From NCBI GenBank assembly GCA_041619575.1, contig JBFKDP010000091.1, positions 1-12,792 on the forward strand: a stretch of 12,792 nucleotides of DNA. The letters run 5' to 3'. Below, one piece after another: positions 1 to 7,174 of this stretch. A model generated the notes under the pieces. It worked only from the letters and a program-made list of their open reading frames with translations, ran no database searches and was not told the origin of the DNA. Positions within the stretch are counted from its first letter, which is position 1. Each line of letters begins with the position of its first letter. A program made the position numbers and the translations under genes. This DNA is from Litorivivens sp041619575 (GTDB lineage Bacteria; Pseudomonadota; Gammaproteobacteria; Pseudomonadales; Spongiibacteraceae).

Positions 1-218
1 CCGGGATCCTGCTTGCCGAACTGGTTGCACGGAAAACCCAGAATGGTCAGCCCCTTGTCCTTGTACTTCTTATACAGGTTTTCAAGGCCTTCAAATTGCG
101 GGGTAAAGCCGCATTTGCTCGCTGTATTGACGACCAGCAGCACTTGGCCCCGATAGTCAGCCAGTGATTTTTTGCTGCCGTTAATCGATTCGGCTTCAAA
201 GTCGTACACAGTGCTCAT
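1..218 (-). CDS. Glutathione peroxidase (Cys type), C-terminus beyond the left edge
   Basis: Thiol-dependent peroxidase of the glutathione peroxidase family (BtuE/Gpo-like), which reduces hydrogen peroxide and organic hydroperoxides, probably in the cytoplasm. Only the first 72 residues are in the window, against a usual length of about 160. The N-terminus reads as a typical family start, followed by VVNTASKCGFTPQ with the peroxidatic Cys at residue 36 (cysteine rather than selenocysteine) and the second family signature GFPCNQFGKQDPG, where FGGQEPG is more common. There is no signal peptide. The ATG at 218 is the natural start because homology begins within a few residues of it. The gene lies 81 bases downstream of the AsmA-family gene on the same strand and may be read from the same transcript; I see no convincing promoter in the gap. 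Family assignment is secure. The electron donor (glutathione or thioredoxin) cannot be told from sequence. Confidence 0.93.
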   Translation of the reverse strand, partial: MSTVYDFEAESINGSKKSLADYRGQVLLVVNTASKCGFTPQFEGLENLYKKYKDKGLTILGFPCNQFGKQDP

Positions 219-299
219 CGAACAGTCCCATAGTTTATTGATTGAGGGTTATGTGGCTCATCAGGTAGTGATTGTGCGCTTTCGTCAGTTCCCCCGCAA

Positions 300-2942
300 C
301 TATTGCGCGGGCGCTTGTTTGGCCGCTTCCAGCTCTTCCTCAGTGGGGATATCCAGTTCAAGTTTTTTGTCGGGGTCGCAGGCACTGCCAGAATTGGCGG
401 CCCGTTCCAGCAGGCTCTGGGCTACCAGTGAGGCGCCGCCGGTCGCAACCGCTGCGCTGGTGGAGAGCGCGGAACTGACGAGGCCTCCTGCATCGACTCC
501 AATTCCGGGAGACTGCAGGTCGCCGCGTACTTTCACCAATTTGACGAGGTAGCTCAGGTTCACGCCAAGGCCCTTGCGCGCAATGGGCGTGAAGTTCAGT
601 GATAGTGTCTCATTGCCGAGATCGATCTCACCGTTGCCGATAATTTTCATTTTTCGCGTTTCGACATGCAGAGCCTTGTCGCTATCGAAAATGCCTTTGT
701 CGGCATCAAAGTGAACGGACAGGCATTCAACCTCAGTGACCGGATCAGATTTCGCAAATGGGTTGAGCTTGGTAACAAGCTCCGTGATGATATCGGAACC
801 CACCAGATCAAGCTGGTTGTTCTCCATCATCATATCCTGCAGCTTCAGGTCTATAGCGCCCTTCAGACTCGCGGCGATGTCGTGCGGGCTGGCGCCTTCG
901 CCTTCCAGCGCAATGTTGACCTTGCCGCGACCACCTTTGATCTGTGCGGCCTGCTCCAGCCCGAGCTTGCCAGCATCCTCCGTATTCAAAGTCAGCTCAA
1001 AACGTGTTTTGTTCAGGGCCTTACTGAAGTCGACACTCATACTCATGGTTAGATCATTGCCCGGAGATCGCAGGCGGCTCTCACGCGCCGTCAACCGTCC
1101 GTCTTTAAGTTGTGCAATCAGGCTGATTTCATCCAATGTAGTAACTGCTGTCACCAACGTTTTGACGTCGATAGAGAGGTCTGCATCAAAGGAGCGCAGG
1201 AGTTCAGTATCCAGCGCTTCACGGGAAAACAGTGGTGTTGTTACTTTGTTCTTGTCTTCTGGCACTTCTTTCGGCGGCGCCGTCTCGCCTTGTGGGGGTG
1301 GGCTTAAAAATCTCGCGTCGAGGTTACGTCCGTTGGCGACAACGGCGAGCTGGGGTCTTGCCTGCTTGTCCTCGGCGGGCGAATAGTTCACTTCTATATC
1401 CAGCTGCTGTTCGCCCAGCATGATGGCAAGGTCTGGTTTAAAGGTTGATTCCTCGCTGGTAAAACTACCTTTGATACTTAAAGGGCCGGCTTCGGCGTAG
1501 GGCAAATTGGCCAGTGCCCATAGCTCCGCCGACTGGGGTGCGTCCAGAGCCAGTTTGAACGATTGCTCGGCTAGCCCATTGAAATTGGCGCGACCATCGA
1601 CATTCAGGGTGATTCTGTCATTGAGCTGCACCTTCAGGGTAAGGTCGGCATCGGCCCCGCTGGTTTTTAGATCCAGTGCAGCGAGATCGGCTTCCAGCGA
1701 CAGGCTGCTCAGATCGATGCCCTGTTCAACATTGCGGACAGCTTTACCGCTGGCAGCAATGGCCAGCTTGGGAGCGCTGCTCCCCTTATTGCGCAGCACG
1801 GTGTGAGCGGAAAGGGTCTGGCCGCTCCAGCCAAATCCAGAGAAATCGCCTACGCGAATGCTGGCATCCAGCTCGATGCCGCTTAGCGCCTGCCAGTCAA
1901 TTTCAGCGTCAGGTGTCGCGGCGGCGCTCTGGTTGCGATCTTTCGTTTCAGGTGTCTGCGTGCCACCGTCTGCAGGCATTTCCTGTAGGGCGGCAACCAG
2001 CTCATCCACGGCCAATTTGTCTGCCTCGAGCTCCACGGTCAGGTGATTGTCTACCGGCGAAAAATCGGCGCTACCGGTCAGTGACTGCTCACCGACCTTT
2101 ACGAGGAGGTTTGTGAGTGTGTAGTGCTCGCCAATGGCGAAGTTCGCCGAGAATTTTGCGCCAGGAATTTTTGGGATCGAGGTGCCGAGTAAGCGTGACA
2201 GGAAGTCGGTGCTGTATAGATTAAGGCTGAGTTCGCCATCGGTGCCATCTAACTGGGGGCGGGTGCTTAAGGACGCTTCCAGTAAAGTGCTGGCCGAAGG
2301 GTTGACGGCGTCGAGCTTGATGCCGAGCAGGTGCTCTGATAGCAAGGTAAAGTCGCCGGTGAGTTCGAAGCGCTCTTGATCAATCTCGGTCACCAGATCC
2401 AGGCTGGCCTTGTGCTGGGCATCGCGAGAGAGCGTCAGGCTAGGCAGGGCAATGCGTCGTTCTTGGCCCGGCAAATCGATGTCCAGCTGTCCGCGCTCAA
2501 TGGCAATGCGATAAAAGCTGAAGTCTCCTGGCAGTACCACGGCCTGGGGTGGCGTCGGGTCGGGCTTGCGGTCTTTGCCCTCCGGCCAATTGCTGCGGCC
2601 CTTTTCATCGAGTTGGTAGCGTATATGGGGGGCGGTGACAGTCAGGGAAAAAAACGGCGATGACAGGCTGGGCCAGTCCTGAACTTCCAGTGTGATTGCC
2701 TCTGCGTCAAGCAGCGCATCACCCTGCGCATTCTTGAGTGATAGCTGCTTGATGGAGAAACTGGCGGGGCTCAGTCCAGAGTCCATCTGCTCGACGGTTA
2801 ATTGCAGACCGGTCTGGCTTTCAATGGCGCGATTCAGTGGTTTTTTAAACCAATTGGGCTGAACCAGCACGAGTGCCAGCGTGACGGTCAGCGTCAGTAA
2901 TAAGGCGCCGAGGATAGCGGCAAGTAATTTAAGTGATTTCAT
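300..2942 (-). CDS. AsmA family envelope protein
   Basis: Large (880 aa) AsmA-like protein of the inner membrane/periplasm. Residues 1-28 form a single N-terminal hydrophobic anchor after MKSLK. Residues about 30-130 carry the AsmA N-terminal pattern (an NRAIESQTGLQL-type segment followed by beta-rich repeats and an SLKNAQGDALLDAEAI segment). The C-terminal AsmA_2-type region, about residues 600-815, contains a GKVNIALEGEG...LKGAIDLKLQD motif and ends in a RGDLQSPGIG segment, the usual close of this domain. The last 65 residues are a low-complexity Ala/Ser/Gly tail ending in a charged Glu/Ala-rich segment. Family members belong to the bridge-like, repeating beta-groove lipid-transfer group and are linked to outer-membrane lipid homeostasis; the exact role here is inferred. 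It starts 26 bases after the MipA-like gene, so the two are likely co-transcribed. It belongs to the larger AsmA group (YhjG/YicH/AsmA size range), not the TamB or YhdP giants. Confidence 0.9.
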   Translation of the reverse strand: MKSLKLLAAILGALLLTLTVTLALVLVQPNWFKKPLNRAIESQTGLQLTVEQMDSGLSPASFSIKQLSLKNAQGDALLDAEAITLEVQDWPSLSSPFFSLTVTAPHIRYQLDEKGRSNWPEGKDRKPDPTPPQAVVLPGDFSFYRIAIERGQLDIDLPGQERRIALPSLTLSRDAQHKASLDLVTEIDQERFELTGDFTLLSEHLLGIKLDAVNPSASTLLEASLSTRPQLDGTDGELSLNLYSTDFLSRLLGTSIPKIPGAKFSANFAIGEHYTLTNLLVKVGEQSLTGSADFSPVDNHLTVELEADKLAVDELVAALQEMPADGGTQTPETKDRNQSAAATPDAEIDWQALSGIELDASIRVGDFSGFGWSGQTLSAHTVLRNKGSSAPKLAIAASGKAVRNVEQGIDLSSLSLEADLAALDLKTSGADADLTLKVQLNDRITLNVDGRANFNGLAEQSFKLALDAPQSAELWALANLPYAEAGPLSIKGSFTSEESTFKPDLAIMLGEQQLDIEVNYSPAEDKQARPQLAVVANGRNLDARFLSPPPQGETAPPKEVPEDKNKVTTPLFSREALDTELLRSFDADLSIDVKTLVTAVTTLDEISLIAQLKDGRLTARESRLRSPGNDLTMSMSVDFSKALNKTRFELTLNTEDAGKLGLEQAAQIKGGRGKVNIALEGEGASPHDIAASLKGAIDLKLQDMMMENNQLDLVGSDIITELVTKLNPFAKSDPVTEVECLSVHFDADKGIFDSDKALHVETRKMKIIGNGEIDLGNETLSLNFTPIARKGLGVNLSYLVKLVKVRGDLQSPGIGVDAGGLVSSALSTSAAVATGGASLVAQSLLERAANSGSACDPDKKLELDIPTEEELEAAKQAPAQ

Positions 2943-2968
2943 GCGGGCCCGTTATACCTAAGAGCTCT

Positions 2969-3799
2969 CTACGGTACCAGCCTTCGTGATTTAAAGAGAG
3001 TCCTGGTCACACCAAAACTGAGGTATATCCCATATTTCTGCCGGAACAGGGGGCTGTCCGCAAAACTGACGCCACTGAGGTGGTGGTAGGTCAGGGCGGT
3101 GTATACCTTCCAGTCCCGCTTGGGCTGCCAGCGCAGAAATCCTGCAATGGCTGTGCCGCCGTAACCGGCACCAGCGGAGTAGCGCGGCCGCTCGGCGTTT
3201 GCAAACTCCGCCGGGACATTGTGGAAAAAGCCGTGATAGCCCGCATTACCGTAGAGCGCTTCGACAGTCGCCCCCCAGCGCAATGGCGCGAGCTGTTGAT
3301 ACTCCCACCGCAATTCGGGGTTAAATACCCAGCCCTCGTAGTTCATGCCGCTGTCACCAACCGAAATCAAGGCCCGGGTATTGAGGTGGGTCGTCACTTC
3401 GTGGGGAGAGTCGAGCGTCCATTTGTAGGTCAGTGAAGGGCCCAGCTCAAATGCCGGGTCCAGGTCATCCATACCTTCGCGTGCGCTATTGTCTTCACTG
3501 TTAACCGGCAGCGAGCCGCCACCGCTGATATCCAGTTCCCAGCGTTCACTGTCAAAAATCCGTCCGTGAATGCCGTCGTCGTCAGCGGTCAGCCAGTCGC
3601 CCCGGTAGATGATTGCCGGGAACGGCAACAGGTAGGTTGTGGCCTCATCGGCACCGAGATAGTCCGGGCGGTGAAGGATGATGCCGCCCAAGCCAAATTC
3701 CCACAGCGGCTTCGCCGTGCCCGATGCTTCCGCTTCGCTTGCGCTTGCCCCCGCTGCAGCGAAGAGGCATGCGCCAATCAGAGAGGCAAGTTTTTTCAA
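2969..3799 (-). CDS. MipA/OmpV family outer-membrane protein
   Basis: Outer-membrane beta-barrel of the MipA/OmpV family (MltA-interacting scaffold protein in E. coli, OmpV in Vibrio). After a signal peptide, the mature protein begins with the family hallmark LWEFGLGGIILHRPDYLGADE and then LLPFPAIIYRGDWLTAD. Alternating aromatic/hydrophobic strands follow to the C-terminus, with the terminal strand YGIYLSFGVTRTLF. The frame is open to a GTG at 3850, which would give 293 aa. I place the start at the TTG at 3799 (276 aa) because it produces a textbook signal peptide, MKKLASLIGACLFAAAGASA, with a probable cut after the final ASA. The GTG start would add 17 polar residues (Cys/His-rich) and run into the sfsA promoter region. 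The Shine-Dalgarno support is only an AAGG 11 bases upstream, so the start is not settled. Likely first gene of a mipA-asmA-gpx transcript. Function in murein hydrolase assembly is family knowledge, not shown here. Confidence 0.88.
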   Translation of the reverse strand: MKKLASLIGACLFAAAGASASEAEASGTAKPLWEFGLGGIILHRPDYLGADEATTYLLPFPAIIYRGDWLTADDDGIHGRIFDSERWELDISGGGSLPVNSEDNSAREGMDDLDPAFELGPSLTYKWTLDSPHEVTTHLNTRALISVGDSGMNYEGWVFNPELRWEYQQLAPLRWGATVEALYGNAGYHGFFHNVPAEFANAERPRYSAGAGYGGTAIAGFLRWQPKRDWKVYTALTYHHLSGVSFADSPLFRQKYGIYLSFGVTRTLFKSRRLVP

Positions 3800-3837
3800 T
3801 GAATTAACAACCTTAAAGTGGTGGCAGTGCTGTCTTT

Positions 3838-3865
3838 TTGACGCGCACACAGATTCTGTTAGAGT
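3838..3865 (+). promoter_or_regulatory. Candidate sigma70 promoter for sfsA
   Basis: TTGACG (3838-3843, 5 of 6 to consensus), a 16-base spacer, and TAGAGT (3860-3865, 4 of 6). It would start transcription near 3872, about 45 bases before the sfsA ATG. It overlaps the extended GTG-start version of the divergent MipA-like gene, which is one reason to prefer the shorter MipA start. Found by eye only. Confidence 0.38.
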
Positions 3866-3915
3866 TTCGCGCGTTTGAAAACGTTCTTATACCACAGACT
3901 GATTGCAGGATACTC

Positions 3916-4632
3916 ATGTCAGAGCCTTGGCAAGTCGCCACTTTGCTGCGCCGTTACAAGCGATTTCTTGCTGACGTAGAGCTGCCCACGGGTGAGCAGA
4001 TTACCGTTCACTGCCCCAACACTGGCGCGATGACGGGCTGCATGGAAGCGGGCGCGCGAGTTTGGTTGTCGCAGTCAGATAATCCGAAGCGCAAGTATCC
4101 GATGACCTGGGAGGCCATCGAGCTCAGCTCGGGCGCGGCGATCTGCGTTCATTCGGCACATGCCAACAATGTTGTTGCCCAGGCCCTGCGGGAAGGTAGC
4201 ATTGCGGAATTGGCGGCTTATGCAAAGCATCAGCGCGAGGTTAAGCTGGGCGAGGGTAGTCGGGTCGATTTCCTGTTAAGTGACCCCGGGCGCTGTGTGC
4301 TCGAGGTCAAGAGCGTAACCCTTGGGCTGGCAAATGGCACGGGTGCCTTTCCGGATGCTGTGAGTAAACGGGCCAGCCGCCACCTGCGCGAATTGATTCA
4401 AGTCGTGGAACAGGGGGATCGCGCGGTACTCCTGCTGCTGGCGATGCATACTGGAGTGGCGCGCATTGCGCCTGCGGATCATATTGATGCGACCTACGGC
4501 GACACCTTACGTGAGGCGCTGGCAGTGGGGGTGGAGGTGCTGTGTTACGGCTGTGACGTCGGTGCTAATGGTGTACGTCTGACGCGTGCACTGCCGCTGT
4601 TGGAGCGACTGCCAGACGAGTTTATGTCTTGA
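3916..4632 (+). CDS. sfsA: SfsA, sugar fermentation stimulation protein homologue
   Basis: 238-residue SfsA homologue, close to the 234 residues of E. coli SfsA. Signature blocks seen in order are RYKRFLADV (about 13-21), HCPNTGAMTGC (32-42), NPKRKYPMTWE, SRVDFLL followed by EVKSVTL, FPDAVSKRASRHLREL, and AEHID-like ADHIDATYG near the end. The RVDF...EVK arrangement is what led others to compare SfsA with a PD-(D/E)XK nuclease-like fold. In E. coli it was found as a DNA-binding regulator of maltose genes; its biochemical role remains poorly defined. The frame is open upstream to a TTG at 3838, but the ATG at 3916 has AGGA five bases before it and matches where homology begins. Its 3' end overlaps the convergent Rieske gene by 11 bases. 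Confidence 0.95.
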   Translation: MSEPWQVATLLRRYKRFLADVELPTGEQITVHCPNTGAMTGCMEAGARVWLSQSDNPKRKYPMTWEAIELSSGAAICVHSAHANNVVAQALREGSIAELAAYAKHQREVKLGEGSRVDFLLSDPGRCVLEVKSVTLGLANGTGAFPDAVSKRASRHLRELIQVVEQGDRAVLLLLAMHTGVARIAPADHIDATYGDTLREALAVGVEVLCYGCDVGANGVRLTRALPLLERLPDEFMS

Positions 4633-4939
4633 GGTAGAGCGCCTCGTCGCGAACGCTGACCTCCAGCGCTTCCAGAGATGCGCCGAGGCAGGGCCCGGCA
4701 ATGCATTCACCACTTTCGATAATAAACAGCGCACCGTGAGTGGCGCACTGAATCAGTGCCTCGTCGCGATCCAGAAACTGATCTTCCAGCCAGTTCAGTT
4801 CAACACCCAGGTGGGGGCAGCTGTTGCGGTAGGCGTAATACTGTCCCTGCCGGGCCACCACAAAGATACTACCCTGTTCGAGCTCAAAGCCTCTGCAGCC
4901 TTGTGCATTCAACTCTTTCAGATGACATAAAAACTGCAT
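4622..4939 (-). CDS. Small stand-alone Rieske [2Fe-2S] protein
   Basis: 105-residue soluble Rieske-domain protein with no signal peptide and no membrane segment. Cluster ligands are CPH (Cys41, His43) and CATH (Cys65, His68), separated by 21 residues, within the range known for NirD- and ferredoxin-type Rieske domains. The region between is predicted to hold the [2Fe-2S] centre, with an HGALF segment after the second pair as in dioxygenase ferredoxins. Such proteins usually pass electrons to an oxygenase or reductase, but no partner enzyme is adjacent. It converges with sfsA, and the two coding regions share 11 bases (4622-4632). The ATG at 4939 has no obvious Shine-Dalgarno; the preceding bases are TTAGAAATTC. 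A candidate promoter lies about 45 bases upstream. The protein family is secure, the physiological role unknown. Confidence 0.9.
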   Translation of the reverse strand: MQFLCHLKELNAQGCRGFELEQGSIFVVARQGQYYAYRNSCPHLGVELNWLEDQFLDRDEALIQCATHGALFIIESGECIAGPCLGASLEALEVSVRDEALYLKT

Positions 4940-4982
4940 GAATTTCTAACGCCGCCGCTGCGTGTGAATTGCTCTGTCGGGC

Positions 4983-5012
4983 ATTGTAGCAGCCCTTAAA
5001 ATGCGCTGGCAC
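4983..5012 (-). promoter_or_regulatory. Candidate sigma70 promoter for the Rieske gene
   Basis: Read on the minus strand: GTGCCA (5007-5012, 4 of 6 to TTGACA), an 18-base spacer, and TACAAT (4983-4988, 5 of 6 to TATAAT). It would initiate near 4976, giving a leader of about 37 bases before the ATG at 4939. It lies inside the divergent region upstream of the PhzF-family gene. Identified by eye only. Confidence 0.4.
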
Positions 5013-5075
5013 TTATCGGACGACTTGCCTACTATCAAAGCTAGCGCGGCCAGACTCAGGTCGAACAGAATACGC

Positions 5076-5081
5076 AGGGAG
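5076..5081 (+). promoter_or_regulatory. Ribosome binding site that decides the PhzF start
   Basis: AGGGAG sits nine bases before the TTG at 5091. The alternative ATG at 5001 has no purine-rich site in front of it, so this element supports the TTG start. Confidence 0.6.
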
Positions 5082-5090
5082 TACGGACGG

Positions 5091-6002
5091 TTGAACTATC
5101 AATACAGTGTGGTGGATGTTTTTACGGATCGCCCCTTTAGCGGTGCGCAGATTACAGTCTTTACCGAAGCGGCAGGGCTGAGTGATTTGCAGATGCAGGC
5201 GATGGCGCGCGAAACCAATCACTCGGATACTGTTTTTGTTATTGACGGTAGCGATGATATTGCCGCACGTTTGAAAGTGTTCTCACCTCAGGGTGAGCGG
5301 GAGGTGGGTAGCCACACCACGGTAGCTGCCGCTTTTGCACTGGCTGAAACTGGCAAGATTTCCGTCAGCAGCGAACTGACGCGTCTTCGATTTCAGCAGC
5401 GTCAGCGCGAGTTTCCTGTGCTGCTCAAACAGGGCAGCGAAGGCTTGCACACGCAGCTGGGTCTGGTTGTTGATGCGCAGATAGATCATTACGTGCCTAG
5501 CCGGGAGGAGCTGCAGCAGATTTTGGGTTTGCAGGCAGATGACCTGGAGGTGCTAAAAGCCCAAGCCCTGTTTGTCAGTTGCGATACACCCTATTTGATT
5601 GTGCCACTGCGTTCACTGGATGCGGTTTACCGGGCTCGTTATCACGCCGAGGCTTGGGCTCAGAGCAGCGCTTCATCCGTTCCCGTGAATGAAATTCTCG
5701 TCTATTGCCGTGAGACAGAATCCCCCAAGGCTGATTTTCATCTGCGGTTGCTGGGTGCCGGGCGTTCCAATGAAGATGACCCGCCGGTGGGCGCAGCAAT
5801 CCCTGCCTTTGCGGCCTTTCTGGTCAAGGTGCAAAAGCTGGCAGAGGGCACTCACGCACTCTGGGTTGAGCGTGGTCGCAGCACAACCCGGCAAAGCCTG
5901 CTGAAGGTAGAGTTTGACCAGCACGCTACTGCCGCCTTGTCGGTGCGTATAGGGGGCGGTGCCGTTTTGGTGGGCCAAGGCAAGATGCGCTGCCCGGATT
6001 AA
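5091..6002 (+). CDS. PhzF family isomerase/epimerase-like protein
   Basis: 303-residue protein with the diaminopimelate-epimerase-like fold of the PhzF family. From a TTG start it begins NYQYSVVDVFTDRPFSG, the standard opening of the family. The putative catalytic Glu is Glu41 in ARETNHSDTVFV, and the conserved His is His75 in VGSHTTVAAAFAL. The C-terminal anion-binding loop appears as GRSNEDDPPVGAAIPAF. All three motifs are variants: usual forms are GNPLAVF, GHPTLG/GHATLA and EDPATGSA, while here I see GAQITVF, GSHTTVA and EDDPPVGAA. The fold and general acid/base pair seem retained but the substrate pocket probably differs. True phenazine synthesis is unlikely, since no phz neighbours exist. 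The frame extends to an ATG at 5001, but those 30 extra residues are Arg-rich and match nothing in the family. It is convergent with the patatin-like gene. Confidence 0.87.
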   Translation: MNYQYSVVDVFTDRPFSGAQITVFTEAAGLSDLQMQAMARETNHSDTVFVIDGSDDIAARLKVFSPQGEREVGSHTTVAAAFALAETGKISVSSELTRLRFQQRQREFPVLLKQGSEGLHTQLGLVVDAQIDHYVPSREELQQILGLQADDLEVLKAQALFVSCDTPYLIVPLRSLDAVYRARYHAEAWAQSSASSVPVNEILVYCRETESPKADFHLRLLGAGRSNEDDPPVGAAIPAFAAFLVKVQKLAEGTHALWVERGRSTTRQSLLKVEFDQHATAALSVRIGGGAVLVGQGKMRCPD

Positions 6003-6011
6003 GCTTCCGGG
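5993..6011. terminator. Possible bidirectional hairpin between phzF-like and patatin genes
   Basis: A perfect six-base stem CCCGGA/TCCGGG with a seven-base loop that contains the phzF-like stop codon (6000-6002). No T-run follows on either strand, so intrinsic termination is doubtful, but it is the only hairpin in this 15-base convergent gap. Confidence 0.28.
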
Positions 6012-6017
6012 AGGCGC

Positions 6018-7112
6018 TTAAACGGCATCTTCAGGAGGTGCGACTTTTGCCATGGTGGCACTGACCAGTTTGCTGGGATCCAGATCGTCGGCAGGTAAGC
6101 GTTCACGTGGATCAGGCGGTCGCTTATGATCTTCAGCCAATGCCAGTGCATATTCAATTTCAGGCCACATGCGATCTACCACGGCGCGGCCTTCGGCGAT
6201 GGCATCACCAGCGCGACTGAGTTCCATAAAGCCAATATGGCCCAGCCGTGGCGACAGGGTGACATCGGCTGGTTCGCCGGCCATACGACTTCGGGTAATA
6301 CGATCCTGCATCACATTGATGGCGCTCAGCATCACATTCAGGGTGCCCGGAGCCTCGACCTTGTCGCCGCTGCTCCAGAGGTTGGTCGCTGCCCCTTTGA
6401 TTGATTGCCCAAGCCGGCTCAGCATGGAAAATTCGTTCTCATCCTCGTCTTCATCCCGCGCTTCCTCTCGCGGTGCTTCAGGCAAAGGTGCAGTATTGTC
6501 GTCGGCGCGACGGCGCGTCTTGTTGCTGACAAGGTCGCTGTTCAGATTGACGGCGATTATGGTTTCAGCACCCAGAGCGCGCCCTACGGAAATCGGTACG
6601 GGGTTGACCAAGCCGCCATCAACCAGCCAGTGATGATCCTGCGCTACCGGCACCAGAATGCCGGGGATGGCAATAGAGGCCCGGACCGCATCCCAGACCG
6701 GGCCTTCCTGCAGCCAGGTTTCGCGGCCGCGGTAAAGATCTGTTGCGACAGCGGCAAAACGGATGGGCAGGTCTTCAATATTAGGATTGCCGTAGTGCTT
6801 TTTAAAAAAATCGATCAGTCGGCCGCCGTGGGCGACGCCACCGGCTGCAAGCAGACGGATGTCCATATAGTGGAGGATATCGCTGTTGGTAAGGCCACTA
6901 ACCCAATTGGCAAAGTGGTCGAGCCTGTCGCAGGCGTGTACCGCAGCCACCAACGCACCTGCTGACGTACCGCAAACGATATCGGGTTCGATACCGAGCT
7001 CACGCAGGCGCTGAATGACACCAATGTGGGCCATACCCCTCGCGCTGCCACTACCCAGTGCAAGGGCAATTCGCTTTTTGTGTTCAGCCATTGCAGAATT
7101 CGTCCGTGCCAA
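6018..7112 (-). CDS. Patatin-like phospholipase, RssA type
   Basis: 364-residue patatin-domain lipase/acyl hydrolase resembling E. coli RssA. The oxyanion-hole glycine segment is LGSGSARGMAHIG (from residue 19), the nucleophile elbow is GTSAG with Ser50, and the dyad Asp is Asp165 in LVDGGLVNPVPIS. Between them the FAAVATDLYRGRETW and VRASIAIPGI blocks match RssA closely. There is no signal peptide, so it is probably cytoplasmic or peripheral on the inner membrane. After the catalytic domain, around residues 205-222, is a strongly acidic Asp/Glu insert absent from short RssA proteins, then a C-terminal helical part ending in a Pro-rich tail, making it longer than the usual 300 residues. I chose the TTG at 7112 because AGGGGA lies five bases upstream. 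An ATG at 7091 (357 aa) is the alternative, with a weaker site. Substrate unknown, presumably membrane phospholipids or lysophospholipids. Confidence 0.92.
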   Translation of the reverse strand: MARTNSAMAEHKKRIALALGSGSARGMAHIGVIQRLRELGIEPDIVCGTSAGALVAAVHACDRLDHFANWVSGLTNSDILHYMDIRLLAAGGVAHGGRLIDFFKKHYGNPNIEDLPIRFAAVATDLYRGRETWLQEGPVWDAVRASIAIPGILVPVAQDHHWLVDGGLVNPVPISVGRALGAETIIAVNLNSDLVSNKTRRRADDNTAPLPEAPREEARDEDEDENEFSMLSRLGQSIKGAATNLWSSGDKVEAPGTLNVMLSAINVMQDRITRSRMAGEPADVTLSPRLGHIGFMELSRAGDAIAEGRAVVDRMWPEIEYALALAEDHKRPPDPRERLPADDLDPSKLVSATMAKVAPPEDAV

Positions 7113-7117
7113 AATAA

Positions 7118-7123
7118 TCCCCT
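7118..7123 (-). promoter_or_regulatory. Ribosome binding site supporting the patatin TTG start
   Basis: AGGGGA on the minus strand, five bases before the TTG at 7112. The in-frame ATG at 7091 has only a GGA eleven bases ahead of it. Confidence 0.45.
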
Positions 7124-7163
7124 AGTATGCAGGGCTCAGGCGCAATCGTCATTAGACACAGTG

Positions 7164-7167
7164 GGAG
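7164..7167 (+). promoter_or_regulatory. Ribosome binding site supporting the M15 peptidase GTG start
   Basis: GGAG within a GGGAGAGGG stretch, seven bases before the GTG at 7175. The alternative in-frame ATG at 7127 has only a CTAG-type context and no purine site. Confidence 0.55.
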
Positions 7168-7174
7168 AGGGTGT

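Noticed and set aside
172..552. 126-codon plus-strand frame across the gpx-asmA gap
   Set aside because: Ser/Ala-rich translation with no domain, overlapping two real minus-strand genes.
736..1386. 216-codon plus-strand frame within the AsmA gene
   Set aside because: Ser/Arg-rich low-complexity translation, fully inside a well-supported 880-residue gene on the other strand.
3800..3850. GTG-initiated 17-residue extension of the MipA-like protein
   Set aside because: It would put polar Cys/His-rich residues ahead of a complete signal peptide and overlaps the likely sfsA promoter.
6405..6965. 186-codon plus-strand frame inside the patatin gene
   Set aside because: Antisense shadow; the minus strand shows a complete patatin catalytic site.
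7113..7174. Possible promoter for the patatin gene (ATGACG, 17 bases, CATACT on the minus strand)
   Set aside because: The predicted start would fall within the ribosome site needed for the TTG start; only useful if the ATG at 7091 is the true start. Too weak to list.
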